From contig DATJJE010000037.1 of NCBI GenBank assembly GCA_035492455.1, forward strand, positions 62,001 to 126,000: a stretch of 64,000 nucleotides of DNA, given 5' to 3'. The position numbers and the translations under genes were made by a program. The stretch is from Gp6-AA40 sp035492455 (GTDB lineage: Bacteria > Acidobacteriota > Vicinamibacteria > Vicinamibacterales > UBA2999). Every line of letters begins with the position of its first letter. Within the stretch, counting starts at the first letter, position 1. The notes under the pieces are model-generated. The model was not told the origin of the DNA. It did not search any database and was given only the letters and a program-made list of their open reading frames with translations. Below, one piece after another: positions 34,352 through 42,736 of the stretch.

Positions 34352-34632
34352 TCGCTGAAGTGCTCTACGGATTTTTCGCGCCGCTGCTGGTGGTGGTGGT
34401 CAGCTGGCTGGTCGTGAAGCGCGCGTATCGCGCGAACTCGGCAGGACTGATGCCGGTGCTGCTGGTGGGAATGGTCCTCAAGCTGATATTTCTTGCCGTG
34501 TACGCGGCCGTGATGCTGCGCGTGCTGCATCTGCGGCCGATTCCGTTCGTGGCGACATTTACGGCGTCGTTCATCGTGTTGCACAACATCGAGGCGCTGC
34601 TGATGCGCCGTCTGTTCACATCCGCATGCTAA
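34348..34632 (+). CDS. ATP synthase subunit I-like membrane protein
   Basis: 94 residues from MIAEVLYGFF (ATG 34348 within the upstream stop). Three hydrophobic segments with a conserved-looking NSAGLMPVLLVGMVLKLIFLAVY loop, comparable with AtpI/'ATP synthase I' proteins that help assemble the c-ring. Overlaps atpB by 7 nt. Family call rests mostly on context. Confidence 0.75.
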   Translation: MIAEVLYGFFAPLLVVVVSWLVVKRAYRANSAGLMPVLLVGMVLKLIFLAVYAAVMLRVLHLRPIPFVATFTASFIVLHNIEALLMRRLFTSAC

Positions 34633-35564
34633 GTCTCCAGCCTCCAGTCGAACCGTCAGAAGCCGCGGAAGCCGCCAAGGGTGGCTTCAACGCGGGCGAG
34701 ACGATCATCGAGCACGTCTCGAACACGAGCGTGAATGAGCCGATCATTCATCTGCCGCACATCTTCGGCATCGATATGTCGGTGACCAAGCACGTGCTGA
34801 TGTTGTGGATCGTCTCCATCATTCTCTTCGTCGGCGTCACGTGGCTCGTGCGCCGTTTCATCCGGCAGGATCGTCCGATTCCCGGACGCACCATGACCCT
34901 CCTCGAGATTGCCATCGAGTTCGTGCGCGACAGCATCGTCGAGCCGAACGTCGGGCACAAGTGGTCCCGCGCCTGGACACCGCTCGTGCTCACGTTGTTC
35001 CTGTTCATTTTCCTCGGCAACCTGATGGGCGTCATTCCCATCTTCGACGTGCTGGAGTTGGCCAACTCCTCGTTCATTCACGCCGCTCCGGATTCGATCT
35101 TTGCGAAATCACTGCACGGCGGCGTGACCGTGACCGCGAACTACAACGTGACGGCGGCGCTCGCCACCATCACCTTCTTCGCCATCATCGTCGCGGGCAC
35201 GCGCGCGCACGGGTTCATCAAGCACTGGACGAACCTCGTGCCCAGTGGAACGTCGCCGTTCATTTATCCAATCCTGATCCCGATCGAGATCCTCGGCATG
35301 TTCTCGCGTCCGTTCGCGCTGACGATGCGACTTGCAGGGAACATGGTCGGCGGCCACATCGCCATCCTGGCGCTGTTGTCATTGATTTTCATCTTTACGC
35401 AGCTGTTTCAGCATGCGCTCGCCGGCATCGGCATCGGCATGGTGATGTCGCTGCCGGTCGGCGTGGCCCTGACGGCGCTCGAACTGGTCGTCATCCTGGT
35501 TCAGGCGTACGTCTTTGCACTACTGACGGCCGTGTTCATCGGCATGGCCATTCACGCTCATTAG
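34626..35564 (+). CDS. atpB: F0F1 ATP synthase subunit a
   Basis: 312 residues, the stator channel of F0. TM signatures: FIFLGNLMGVIPIF, PFALTMRLAGNMVGGH with the essential Arg, and ELVVILVQAYVFALLTAVFIG with the Glu/Gln pair near the exit channel. The N-terminal ~45 residues are periplasmic or peripheral. Coupled to the subunit I-like gene by a 7-nt overlap. Confidence 0.95.
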   Translation: MLSLQPPVEPSEAAEAAKGGFNAGETIIEHVSNTSVNEPIIHLPHIFGIDMSVTKHVLMLWIVSIILFVGVTWLVRRFIRQDRPIPGRTMTLLEIAIEFVRDSIVEPNVGHKWSRAWTPLVLTLFLFIFLGNLMGVIPIFDVLELANSSFIHAAPDSIFAKSLHGGVTVTANYNVTAALATITFFAIIVAGTRAHGFIKHWTNLVPSGTSPFIYPILIPIEILGMFSRPFALTMRLAGNMVGGHIAILALLSLIFIFTQLFQHALAGIGIGMVMSLPVGVALTALELVVILVQAYVFALLTAVFIGMAIHAH

Positions 35565-35589
35565 TGAGCTTCGACGGAGGAGAGACGAG

Positions 35590-35817
35590 ATGGACATCGC
35601 GATTGCGTACATGGGGGCCGGCATCGGATTCGGCCTGACGGTCATTGGCGCGGGTATCGGCATCGGCCGGCTCGCGGCCGCGATTGCCGAAGGCGTGGCG
35701 CGTCAGCCGAGCGCCAGCGGTCAGATCACCGGCGCGGCCTACCTGCCGCTGTTCCTGCTCGAAGGCGTCGCGATTCTCGCGGCCATCTTCGGCCTGCTGA
35801 TCGTCCTCCTGAAGTAG
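35590..35817 (+). CDS. atpE: F0F1 ATP synthase subunit c
   Basis: 75 residues, two helices. Helix 1 has the packed GAGIGIG repeat (GFGLTVIGAGIGIGRLAAA), the loop has ARQP for contact with F1, and helix 2 carries the ion-binding Glu in LFLLEGVAI. No Na+-type Ser/Thr directly after that Glu (it is EG-V), so proton coupling is likely. ACGGAGGAGAG precedes the ATG, a strong ribosome site fitting the high copy number of c. A perfect hairpin follows the stop. Confidence 0.95.
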   Translation: MDIAIAYMGAGIGFGLTVIGAGIGIGRLAAAIAEGVARQPSASGQITGAAYLPLFLLEGVAILAAIFGLLIVLLK

Positions 35818-35837
35818 GCTCCGCCTTTAGGCGGAGC
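35818..35837 (+). promoter_or_regulatory. Perfect 8-bp hairpin directly after atpE
   Basis: GCTCCGCC (35818-35825), loop TTTA, GGCGGAGC (35830-35837), starting at the base after the atpE stop. No T-tract follows, so it is probably not a full terminator. It could protect the atpE 3' end or reduce read-through into atpF, setting c above b stoichiometry. Confidence 0.6.
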
Positions 35838-35875
35838 TGCCGAATTCAGGCAGATCTGATGAAGGGACATCGCAA

Positions 35876-36382
35876 ATGAATCCGCTGGTCCAACCTGATC
35901 CGGGTCTTTACATCTGGACCATCATCACGTTCCTGGTGCTGCTCGCACTGCTCGCGAAATTCGCCTGGAAGCCGCTGCTCGAGGCGCTCGACAACCGGCA
36001 GCAGTCGATCCGCAAGGCGCTCGACGATGCGCGGAAGGCGCAGCAGGAGCTCGAAGGCATTCACGCCGAATCGGCCAAGCTGCTGGCGCAGGCGCGGTCC
36101 GAAGCCGCCGAGATTGTCTCGCGCAGCCGCTCGGACGCCGACCGGTTCCGCGAGGAGATGAAGGACAAGGCGCGCGCCGACGCCGCCACGCTGATGCGCA
36201 ACGCGGAGCGGTCGATCGAGCTGGAGACCACGCGCGCGCTGCAGCAGATCCGGCAGGAAGCCGTCGACCTGTCGGTCGGCATCGCGTCGAAGATCCTGCA
36301 GCGGAACGTGTCGAAGGAAGACAACGAACGTCTGATCGAAGAGACGTTCAAGCAGCTCGAAGCGACGCGGGGCGCACGCTAA
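35876..36382 (+). CDS. atpF: F0F1 ATP synthase subunit b
   Basis: 168 residues: one N-terminal membrane helix (LYIWTIITFLVLLALLAKFAW), KPLLEALDNRQQSIRKALDDARKAQ and a long Ala/Arg/Glu right-handed coiled coil that forms the peripheral stalk. AAGGGACATCGCAA lies upstream. It is the last F0 gene here; atpH/A/G/D/C do not follow, which is unusual against the standard operon but known in some phyla. Confidence 0.94.
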   Translation: MNPLVQPDPGLYIWTIITFLVLLALLAKFAWKPLLEALDNRQQSIRKALDDARKAQQELEGIHAESAKLLAQARSEAAEIVSRSRSDADRFREEMKDKARADAATLMRNAERSIELETTRALQQIRQEAVDLSVGIASKILQRNVSKEDNERLIEETFKQLEATRGAR

Positions 36383-36393
36383 CGCGTGCGACC

Positions 36394-37338
36394 TTGCGTC
36401 ACCAGCGCCTCATCGCGGTAGTCGCCGCCCTGCTCGGGGCGGCCCTGTTCGTCTACGCCGTCCGACGAGCAGGCGTCTCCGAGATCATCGACGCCGTCCG
36501 GCGGGTCGGTTGGGGCCTCGTCCTTATCTTCGCCCTAGCGGGACTCCGCTTTCTGGTTCGCGCCGAGTGCTGGCGCTGGTGCCTTCCGCCGCACACGGCC
36601 TTTCCGCTGCGGCGCGCCTTCGCGGCGTTTCTCGCCGGCGACTCGGTTGGAAACATCACGCCCCTCGGGCTGCTCGCCAGCGAACCCACCAAGGTCCTTC
36701 TCACCCGCCATCATCTCGCCACACGCGAAGCGGTCGCCTCGCTCGCGGTCGAGAACCTCGTCTACGCAGCGTCGGTCCTCGCCATGGTCGCCGTCGGGCT
36801 GATCGTCGTGGCGGCAAACGTCGCCATGCCAGCGGTCTGGAGGTCAGGTCTGTTCGCAGCGCTTGGTGCGCTGATTCTCGGCGCCGGCCTTGCGCTGCGC
36901 GCCATGCGTGGCACCTGGGATCCGAGCCGCGGCGCGCGCCCCCGCTGGCGCGAGCGGCTGGCGTCGATGCGCGACGAAGCGGCGCGGTTTTCCGGCGGCC
37001 ATCCGGAACGTCTGTGGCGCGTGTTCGCGCTCGATCTCGTTTTTCACGCGCTCGCGGTGCTCGAGGTCTACATCACGCTCGAGTGGCTGCTCGTCGATCG
37101 CAGCCCGACGATTGTCGAGGCGGTCGCGTTCGAGGCGCTCAATCGCGTGATCACCGCGGCATTCAAGTTCGTGCCGTTCCGCGTCGGCATCGACGAGGCG
37201 ACCGCGGGAGCACTGGCGCCGATCCTTTCGGTGAATCCTGCTGCGGGTGTCGCGCTGGCCGTCGTGCGGAAAGTGAGAAACCTTTTCTGGGCCGCGCTCG
37301 GATTGGTGCCGGTCGCGACGCATCCGGCCGGTCACTAA
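36394..37338 (+). CDS. Lysylphosphatidylglycerol synthase-like (flippase-like) membrane protein
   Basis: 314 residues with eight or so membrane helices and the UPF0104/AglD-type pattern (RFLVRAECWRWCL, FLAGDSVGNITPLGLLASEPTKVLL, FVPFRVGIDEA). Such domains flip or synthesise lipids without a known catalytic site; a soluble aminoacyltransferase domain like in MprF is absent. It starts at TTG 36394, 11 nt after atpF; no good ribosome site. It converges with the following membrane gene. Confidence 0.8.
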   Translation: MRHQRLIAVVAALLGAALFVYAVRRAGVSEIIDAVRRVGWGLVLIFALAGLRFLVRAECWRWCLPPHTAFPLRRAFAAFLAGDSVGNITPLGLLASEPTKVLLTRHHLATREAVASLAVENLVYAASVLAMVAVGLIVVAANVAMPAVWRSGLFAALGALILGAGLALRAMRGTWDPSRGARPRWRERLASMRDEAARFSGGHPERLWRVFALDLVFHALAVLEVYITLEWLLVDRSPTIVEAVAFEALNRVITAAFKFVPFRVGIDEATAGALAPILSVNPAAGVALAVVRKVRNLFWAALGLVPVATHPAGH

Positions 37339-38463
37339 TCAGCGCAACATGCCGTTGATGAAACGATCGTCGAACACGACCCACCAGAACGTCGCGTGAC
37401 CAATGGCGAGCAGCACCGCACTCGCGAGGCTCGCGCGCACCGACTGTGAACACACCCAGAGCAGGGCAAACACCGCTGGAAACAGGGCGACGACCATGTC
37501 CATCTCGATCGCAATTCCCTGCACGGGCCAGAAGAGGACGAACGCCATCAGACACGGGACGGTGAACGCCAGCGCCAGCCTCGCTTCGCGCCGCCATTGC
37601 TTTCTGTTCAACAGCACGATCGCGATCAACGGCAACCCAGCCACGAGACCGCTGACCAAAATATCGCGAGCGGTCACCATCGACAGCAGGGGATACAACA
37701 TCCTCGTCTCCGCTTCCCGCGCCCGCAACAACGGCCGGACGATAAAGCCTCCGATCGAGTGCCCTGGAACGACGACAAGTCCGGCGACGACGATGTAATA
37801 CCAGACCCAGATCAGCGCCGCCCCTGCGGCGATGGCGCTCAGGGCCGTCGCCACAACGAGTCGGCGTCCGATGGGCATCTCGAACACGACAACCGCGAAG
37901 AACAGTGCGGCGAGGCTGAGATAACCGATGCCGTGCATTGCGGCACCGACGCCGAAGAGGATCGATCCGGCAACAAGGCCCGCCGTGAGATCGACCTGTT
38001 TCATCAGGTCCCGCGCGACAAAGGGAAAGGCGGCAGCTGAAAGAGACAGGTAGCCGACCTCGAGGTAGCCGAAATACATGAGCGCGGCCGGAGCCATCAT
38101 GGCGAGTCCGATGTATCGAACGGAACGCGCACTCCACCGATCCGTGGCTGCAAAGCACCACAGCGTGAGCGCGAACATCGCGCCGCCAAGCCAGGAAAGC
38201 TCGCGATAGGCCTCGGTTGGAGATTCCGACGTCGAGCCCAGCCTCGCGTCGATGCGATCGAGCAATCGATACGCAAGGTGCGCCGAGAAACGGATTTCGC
38301 TGCCGTGGCGAACGAGGTCGTCGAAGTTATTTCGGTCCTGCACGACACTGCTGCCGTCGCCCATCGTGAACGCACGGGCGGGGAAGGGCAGTACGAGTGC
38401 GAGCGCGATGAAGGCGGCGAGCGCCGCCGAGACGCACGCGGCGCGCCCTCGTGCCGACCGCAT
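37339..38463 (-). CDS. Polytopic membrane protein of unknown function
   Basis: 374 residues with about ten hydrophobic helices. It opens with a helix (CVSAALAAFIALALVLPFPARAF) and a periplasmic loop with QDRNNFDDLVRHGSEIRFSAHLAYRLLDRID. The frame is open 20 codons further up, to the sulfatase stop at 38524, and encodes another hydrophobic stretch but has no ATG/GTG/TTG. It may be a lipid- or glycan-handling enzyme by neighbourhood. Not recognised at family level. Confidence 0.65.
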   Translation of the reverse strand: MRSARGRAACVSAALAAFIALALVLPFPARAFTMGDGSSVVQDRNNFDDLVRHGSEIRFSAHLAYRLLDRIDARLGSTSESPTEAYRELSWLGGAMFALTLWCFAATDRWSARSVRYIGLAMMAPAALMYFGYLEVGYLSLSAAAFPFVARDLMKQVDLTAGLVAGSILFGVGAAMHGIGYLSLAALFFAVVVFEMPIGRRLVVATALSAIAAGAALIWVWYYIVVAGLVVVPGHSIGGFIVRPLLRAREAETRMLYPLLSMVTARDILVSGLVAGLPLIAIVLLNRKQWRREARLALAFTVPCLMAFVLFWPVQGIAIEMDMVVALFPAVFALLWVCSQSVRASLASAVLLAIGHATFWWVVFDDRFINGMLR

Positions 38464-38523
38464 GCCGGCCGCGGCGAGCAGCAGGCCACCCAGCGAGATG
38501 CAGATAAGGGATTGCGTAAGCGG

Positions 38524-40644
38524 CTACCGCGAGCGTCCGCGCAAGGTGAGCGACGGATCACCCCTGAACCGCCGTCGCGCATCCACGCGCAGCGCTTCGG
38601 CGCGTGCGCGCTCGCCGACGATTGTCCACAGGCGCGCGGCCATCGCATAGCCTTCGGGCGTCGGCGCGGCTTCAACGAGATCACCGATCACGTGCTCGAC
38701 CGCCTGCTCGCGGTTCGATGCGCGATACAGCATGGCGAGGCTCGCATAGGTGGCAATGTTGTGCGGGTATTCGCGCAGTTCCTCGCGGAACTCGGCCTCT
38801 GCGTCCGCATACCGATCGAGCCGTGCGTAGGTGTTCCCCAGATTCAGATGCAGCTCCGCGAGCGTCGTTCCCGCTTGCTCGATGGCCGTCGCCGCCTGTT
38901 TCAACGCGGCGAGCGCCTCGTCGTAGCGTTGCTCGTCGTAGGCGATGCGCCCGGCGACGAACTGCGGCATCGGCAGATGCGCGTCCAGTTTCTGAGCTTC
39001 GGCGGCATGCATCTGCGCTGCTGCGGCATCCTCACGCGCCAACGCGACGCGCGCGGCGAGTTCGTGCGCCGCGGCCTTGAGGCGCGGATCCATGCCTGCC
39101 TCGGCGAGCATGACCGCGCGATCGGCCTGCGTCGCCGCGTCATCTTCGCGACGGGCACGCAGCAGCACCGCGGCGATCTGCAGCGGCACTTCGACGGCAT
39201 CCGGCCGCTGTGCGCCGATCGCCGTAAAGGTCTTCACCGCTTCGTCCGTGCGTCCAGTACGCGCCAGCAGCAACGCGACCTGGTACTGCACGCTGATCAG
39301 ATCCGGATGCTTTGCCGCAATCCCGCGCAGCGTATCGATTGCCGCCGTGTACCGCTTCTGTGCGACGAGCGACGCCGCTCGTTGGTGTGAAGCCGTGACC
39401 GTTTCCTGATCGCGAAGGTCAAGGGGTGCCGGAGCCATCGCAGTCAGGCCCTGCAGATAACCGAACGCCGCCAAGCGATCCTCATCCATCTGCGCCGGCG
39501 GTGCCGGCACCTCGATCGTTTTCCCGCTAAGCAGCTTGTCGAGCGCGGCCCCCATCTGATCGATTCGCGTCGAATCCGGTTTGGGCGCGTCCACCAGCGC
39601 TGCCATCTGCTCTCCGGTGCCCCGTACCAGCCGATAAGTCGCATTCGACAGCGCAAACACCGGCTTGCCGTTGAAACGGAACCACGGGGCGAGCAGCTCC
39701 GCGTAAATCGGCTGATCCGGCACGAAGCCGCCGGTCTTGTCGAGGATTGTGCGCAGCGAACGTCCACGAAGTCCGGAAGGCATCGGTGCGCGCACGACAT
39801 CGAGCAGCGTCGGCAGCAAATCGATATGCTGCACGGGCAGCGGCACGCGGCGGCCGGCACCAGCCTCCCCCGGCAGCTTCACGATGAGGGGCACGTGCAG
39901 CGATGCGTCGAGAAGCTCGGCACCGTTGCTCGGATCGCCGAAGTCTGCCGTGAAGATGATGGTCGAGTCGTTGTAGCGGCGGGTCCGCTTCAGCTCGTCG
40001 ACCAGACGGCCGACGACGGCATCGGCCGAGCGCGCATCAACCTGCAGGAACAGGAAGTAGCGCTGGCCTGACTGCGACTTCATCCACTGATCGGCGGCCT
40101 CGAACGTCGCCACGCCATCGCGCTGGGGGAGCACGCCTTCCTCGAGCGGCTCCTCGGGAAGCTCCGCGTCGTAGAACGAGAAGCCCTGCGCGAGCCCGGT
40201 GGACCGTCGCAGCAGGAACGAAGAAACCGCCGCGCCCGTATTGAAACCGCGATTCCGCAGCAGCGCCGCAATCGTCCGTGCCTGATCCTTCAGGATGAAA
40301 CCGCCGTCGTCGCGCACGCCGTTATCGAACGGCAGCTGGCCCGAGAGCAGCGCCGCGTGCGCGGGCAGCGTCTGCGGCGAATGCGTGTAGGCGCGCTCGA
40401 ATACGATGCCGCGGCCTGCAAGCGTGTCGATGTTCGGCGTGGCGCCGGTGGCACCGCCGTACGCAGGCAGCCGATCTGCGCGGAGCCGATCGACGGTGAT
40501 GAGGACGATGGGGCCTTGATGCGGCGGCGATTCGCGGGCAAACCGCCAGCCCGTGAACGCGGCGCCAGCCACCGCGAGGATGAACAGCGTGATGATCAAG
40601 GTCGCCTGCCAGCGCTTGCGCGCCGCAGGCACGTGGCGCGTCAC
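38524..40644 (-). CDS. Sulfatase-like alkaline phosphatase-superfamily protein with C-terminal TPRs
   Basis: 706 residues: an N-terminal membrane anchor (~13-33), a shortened sulfatase-like domain (~45-330) and TPR-like helical repeats (~400-690). The fold markers ITVDRLRADRL, HSPQTLPAHAALLSG and IIFTADFGD are present, but the nucleophile Cys/Ser position is Thr-containing, the metal His of the SDHG motif is Phe, and the usual HxxDPHxPY loop is missing (QVDARSADAVV instead). Similar acidobacterial proteins are anchored in the periplasm. Catalysis looks doubtful. ATGA overlap with the preceding gene. Confidence 0.8.
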   Translation of the reverse strand: MTRHVPAARKRWQATLIITLFILAVAGAAFTGWRFARESPPHQGPIVLITVDRLRADRLPAYGGATGATPNIDTLAGRGIVFERAYTHSPQTLPAHAALLSGQLPFDNGVRDDGGFILKDQARTIAALLRNRGFNTGAAVSSFLLRRSTGLAQGFSFYDAELPEEPLEEGVLPQRDGVATFEAADQWMKSQSGQRYFLFLQVDARSADAVVGRLVDELKRTRRYNDSTIIFTADFGDPSNGAELLDASLHVPLIVKLPGEAGAGRRVPLPVQHIDLLPTLLDVVRAPMPSGLRGRSLRTILDKTGGFVPDQPIYAELLAPWFRFNGKPVFALSNATYRLVRGTGEQMAALVDAPKPDSTRIDQMGAALDKLLSGKTIEVPAPPAQMDEDRLAAFGYLQGLTAMAPAPLDLRDQETVTASHQRAASLVAQKRYTAAIDTLRGIAAKHPDLISVQYQVALLLARTGRTDEAVKTFTAIGAQRPDAVEVPLQIAAVLLRARREDDAATQADRAVMLAEAGMDPRLKAAAHELAARVALAREDAAAAQMHAAEAQKLDAHLPMPQFVAGRIAYDEQRYDEALAALKQAATAIEQAGTTLAELHLNLGNTYARLDRYADAEAEFREELREYPHNIATYASLAMLYRASNREQAVEHVIGDLVEAAPTPEGYAMAARLWTIVGERARAEALRVDARRRFRGDPSLTLRGRSR

Positions 40645-41231
40645 TTCGTCTCTGACTTCTTGAATTCGTTGTCCGCGTCAGCCGCGCGGTTCAGGAGCGT
40701 CTGCTTCGCGGCCGGGTTCTTCTCCTGCTCCGCTTTCTCGCGGTACAACGACGCGAGAACGAGGTTAACTGTCGTCAGCCGCGCGTTCTTGGACTGGATT
40801 GTCTGGTACGCCGAAATCGCGTCGTCGAGCTTTCCCGCCCTATGCAGTGCCTCGGCGGCGGCGACATCCTCGCCGATCGTTTTGACCAGCGCGCCGGGCA
40901 TCGGTCCGGGATCGCGCTGCAGCGTCAGCGAAAGCACCGGCATATTGCTGGAGCTGACATCCGCGGTGCCCTGCAGCGGCAGGAAGTTCGGCGCCTCCGC
41001 GACGATGATCCATCGTCCCGAGCGGACGCCAATCATTGCGAACCGGCCTTTGTCGTCGGTGGTGGAGGTGATGCGTGCGTTGACCGCCTCGTTGGTCGCG
41101 CGCACGGTCGCCCCTTTGATCGCTTTTCCATCAGGATCCTTGATGGTGCCGATGATTCTGCCGGCCGTTTGCGCCGACGCGGCGGCCGCGAGCGCAAGCG
41201 TCAGGGTCGCGAGGATGCAGATTCGCCGCAT
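40641..41231 (-). CDS. Secreted carboxypeptidase-regulatory-like domain protein
   Basis: 196 residues, signal ending AASAQTAG. Residues ~23-105 are a carboxypeptidase regulatory-like beta sandwich (GRIIGTIKDPDGKAIKGATVRATNE...GRFAMIGVRSGRWIIVAEA). Residues ~120-190 are helical TPR-like. Fourteen or so bases of purine-rich sequence precede the start weakly. It is co-transcribed with the sulfatase-like TPR gene and probably works with it in the periplasm. Confidence 0.8.
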   Translation of the reverse strand: MRRICILATLTLALAAAASAQTAGRIIGTIKDPDGKAIKGATVRATNEAVNARITSTTDDKGRFAMIGVRSGRWIIVAEAPNFLPLQGTADVSSSNMPVLSLTLQRDPGPMPGALVKTIGEDVAAAEALHRAGKLDDAISAYQTIQSKNARLTTVNLVLASLYREKAEQEKNPAAKQTLLNRAADADNEFKKSETK

Positions 41232-41271
41232 GGGCGGATCTTACAGCAAGGGCGGGTCTTAAGACGCGCCC

Positions 41272-42564
41272 CTACATGGGGCGTTCGAGCAGCTTGTCAC
41301 GGTACATCTGGGTGTCAGCGAGACGGACGGCATTGACCAGCGTCTCCGACGTGCTTTCCACCTCGGCGATGCCGATGCTCAATCCGGTATCTGCCGGCAA
41401 ATCGGCCGCCCGGCGTTCCAGGCCAAACGCTTCTTTGAGCTCCTGCGCTTTCGCCTCTGCTTCGGCGGTGGTGCACGTCAAGAGCAGCAGGAATTCGTCG
41501 CCGCCCCAGCGAATGACGTAGTCCGATCCGCGCACCTGGCGGCGCAGCATGGCGCCGAGGGTGCGCAGCACGTGGTCGCCGGTATCGTGCCCGAAGCGAT
41601 CGTTCAGGTGCTTGAATCGATTGACGTCGACGAACATCACGGTCAGCGGCTTGTCGTAGCGGCGATGGCGCTCGATTTCACGCCGGCCGATCTCGTCGAA
41701 GAACCGGCGGTTGTAGCAGCCGGTCAGCGGATCGGTGATCGCCATCTGCTTGATCTGCTCGTTCGCGGCGAACAGTGCGAGGTTGGTACGTCTGATCTCG
41801 TCCGTCATGTCCTCGAACACGAGCAGGTGCATGCCCAGCGCGATGAAGATGCTCGTCACGGTGTTGAAGGCGAGCAACGGGTTTGTGTATGTCGCGGCCC
41901 AGTCCAGCCTGTATGTCACGATCGCGCCCGCCGCATCGAGCACGCACATCACGCCGAGCGCCGCGCTCATCATGAACGCGCCAATAATCGGCGTCTTCTT
42001 CGCCAGGCGCGCAAAGCGGACGGACGCCCATCCTTTGAGGACGGCCGTGCCGGCAAGGCCCGTGTAGAACACAGTGGATAACGGCAGCGCGAAGGGCGCG
42101 GCGAGAAACCAGATGGCGGAGGCTGCGCCCGCCTGCACCGGGATGTCCCACCGGTGTGGAGTCTTCTTCGAGAACTCGTCAACGCTGAGCAGCAGCAGCG
42201 CCGCCGACCAGACCGTCAGGAGCTGTGAAATCCCGATCATCGCGCTGCCCAGCCGCACGTCGACGTAGCCGCGTGCGTTCAGCGTGTACGAAGCGGCGAG
42301 CATCGACCAGCTGACGATCCAGTACACGACGAAGGCACGACCGCGATAGAGATAGAGGATGCCCAGCGTGCACGTCGCGATGAGCGCACCGTAGGCGATG
42401 AACAGTCGTGGACGGATCTCGACGGAAGGCGGCGCGGGAATGCTGCGCAGCGCGCCGGACAGAAGTTCGGCCGGCGTCTGCAGCGCAAGGGCCGCCACGG
42501 CCGGCGCACACACGAAGAGCGCTGCCAGCAGCCAGAGGACCCGCCGCCAGGGGGAGTTCATCAT
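41272..42564 (-). CDS. Membrane-anchored diguanylate cyclase (GGDEF)
   Basis: 430 residues. The N-terminal ~240 residues have a signal-like helix and about seven membrane helices (7TM sensory type). A GGDEF domain spans ~265-425: DPLTGCYNRRFFDEI, FVDVNRFKHLNDRFGHDTGDHVLRTL, intact active site RWGGDEFLLL, and an RGSD product-inhibition site five residues before it. It should make c-di-GMP and be feedback-inhibited; the sensed signal is unknown. No EAL or PilZ partner is nearby. Confidence 0.92.
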   Translation of the reverse strand: MMNSPWRRVLWLLAALFVCAPAVAALALQTPAELLSGALRSIPAPPSVEIRPRLFIAYGALIATCTLGILYLYRGRAFVVYWIVSWSMLAASYTLNARGYVDVRLGSAMIGISQLLTVWSAALLLLSVDEFSKKTPHRWDIPVQAGAASAIWFLAAPFALPLSTVFYTGLAGTAVLKGWASVRFARLAKKTPIIGAFMMSAALGVMCVLDAAGAIVTYRLDWAATYTNPLLAFNTVTSIFIALGMHLLVFEDMTDEIRRTNLALFAANEQIKQMAITDPLTGCYNRRFFDEIGRREIERHRRYDKPLTVMFVDVNRFKHLNDRFGHDTGDHVLRTLGAMLRRQVRGSDYVIRWGGDEFLLLLTCTTAEAEAKAQELKEAFGLERRAADLPADTGLSIGIAEVESTSETLVNAVRLADTQMYRDKLLERPM

Positions 42565-42650
42565 CAGCTATGAATCACGGTCAGGGCCCATCGAATACGT
42601 AACGATGGACCTCATCTGACTGGACAGAGAGGCATGCCGGAGCAACATCC

Positions 42651-42680
42651 GGACCGCCGTGGTGCAACGGCGGTCCTTTT
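42651..42680 (+). terminator. Orphan intrinsic terminator-like hairpin
   Basis: GGACCGCCGT (42651-42660), loop GGTGCA, ACGGCGGTCC (42667-42676), then TTTT (42677-42680): a 10-bp perfect stem with a T-tract on the plus strand. No plus-strand gene lies upstream, since the GGDEF gene runs leftward from 42564. It could end a small RNA or be a leader terminator before the kinase pseudogene. Confidence 0.6.
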
Positions 42681-42736
42681 CGCGCAGCGCCCTGCACCGA
42701 GCAGGGGCTGGCTTAATAATCCGGCGACTTCTGGCC

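Noticed and set aside
38464..38523. N-terminal extension of the 37339 membrane protein
   Set aside because: Open and hydrophobic but has no ATG/GTG/TTG; ATG 38463 gives a plausible start, so the extension was only noted.
42565..42680. Known riboswitch (c-di-GMP, glycine, SAM types) before the kinase remnant
   Set aside because: I could not match any conserved core; only the terminator hairpin is supported.
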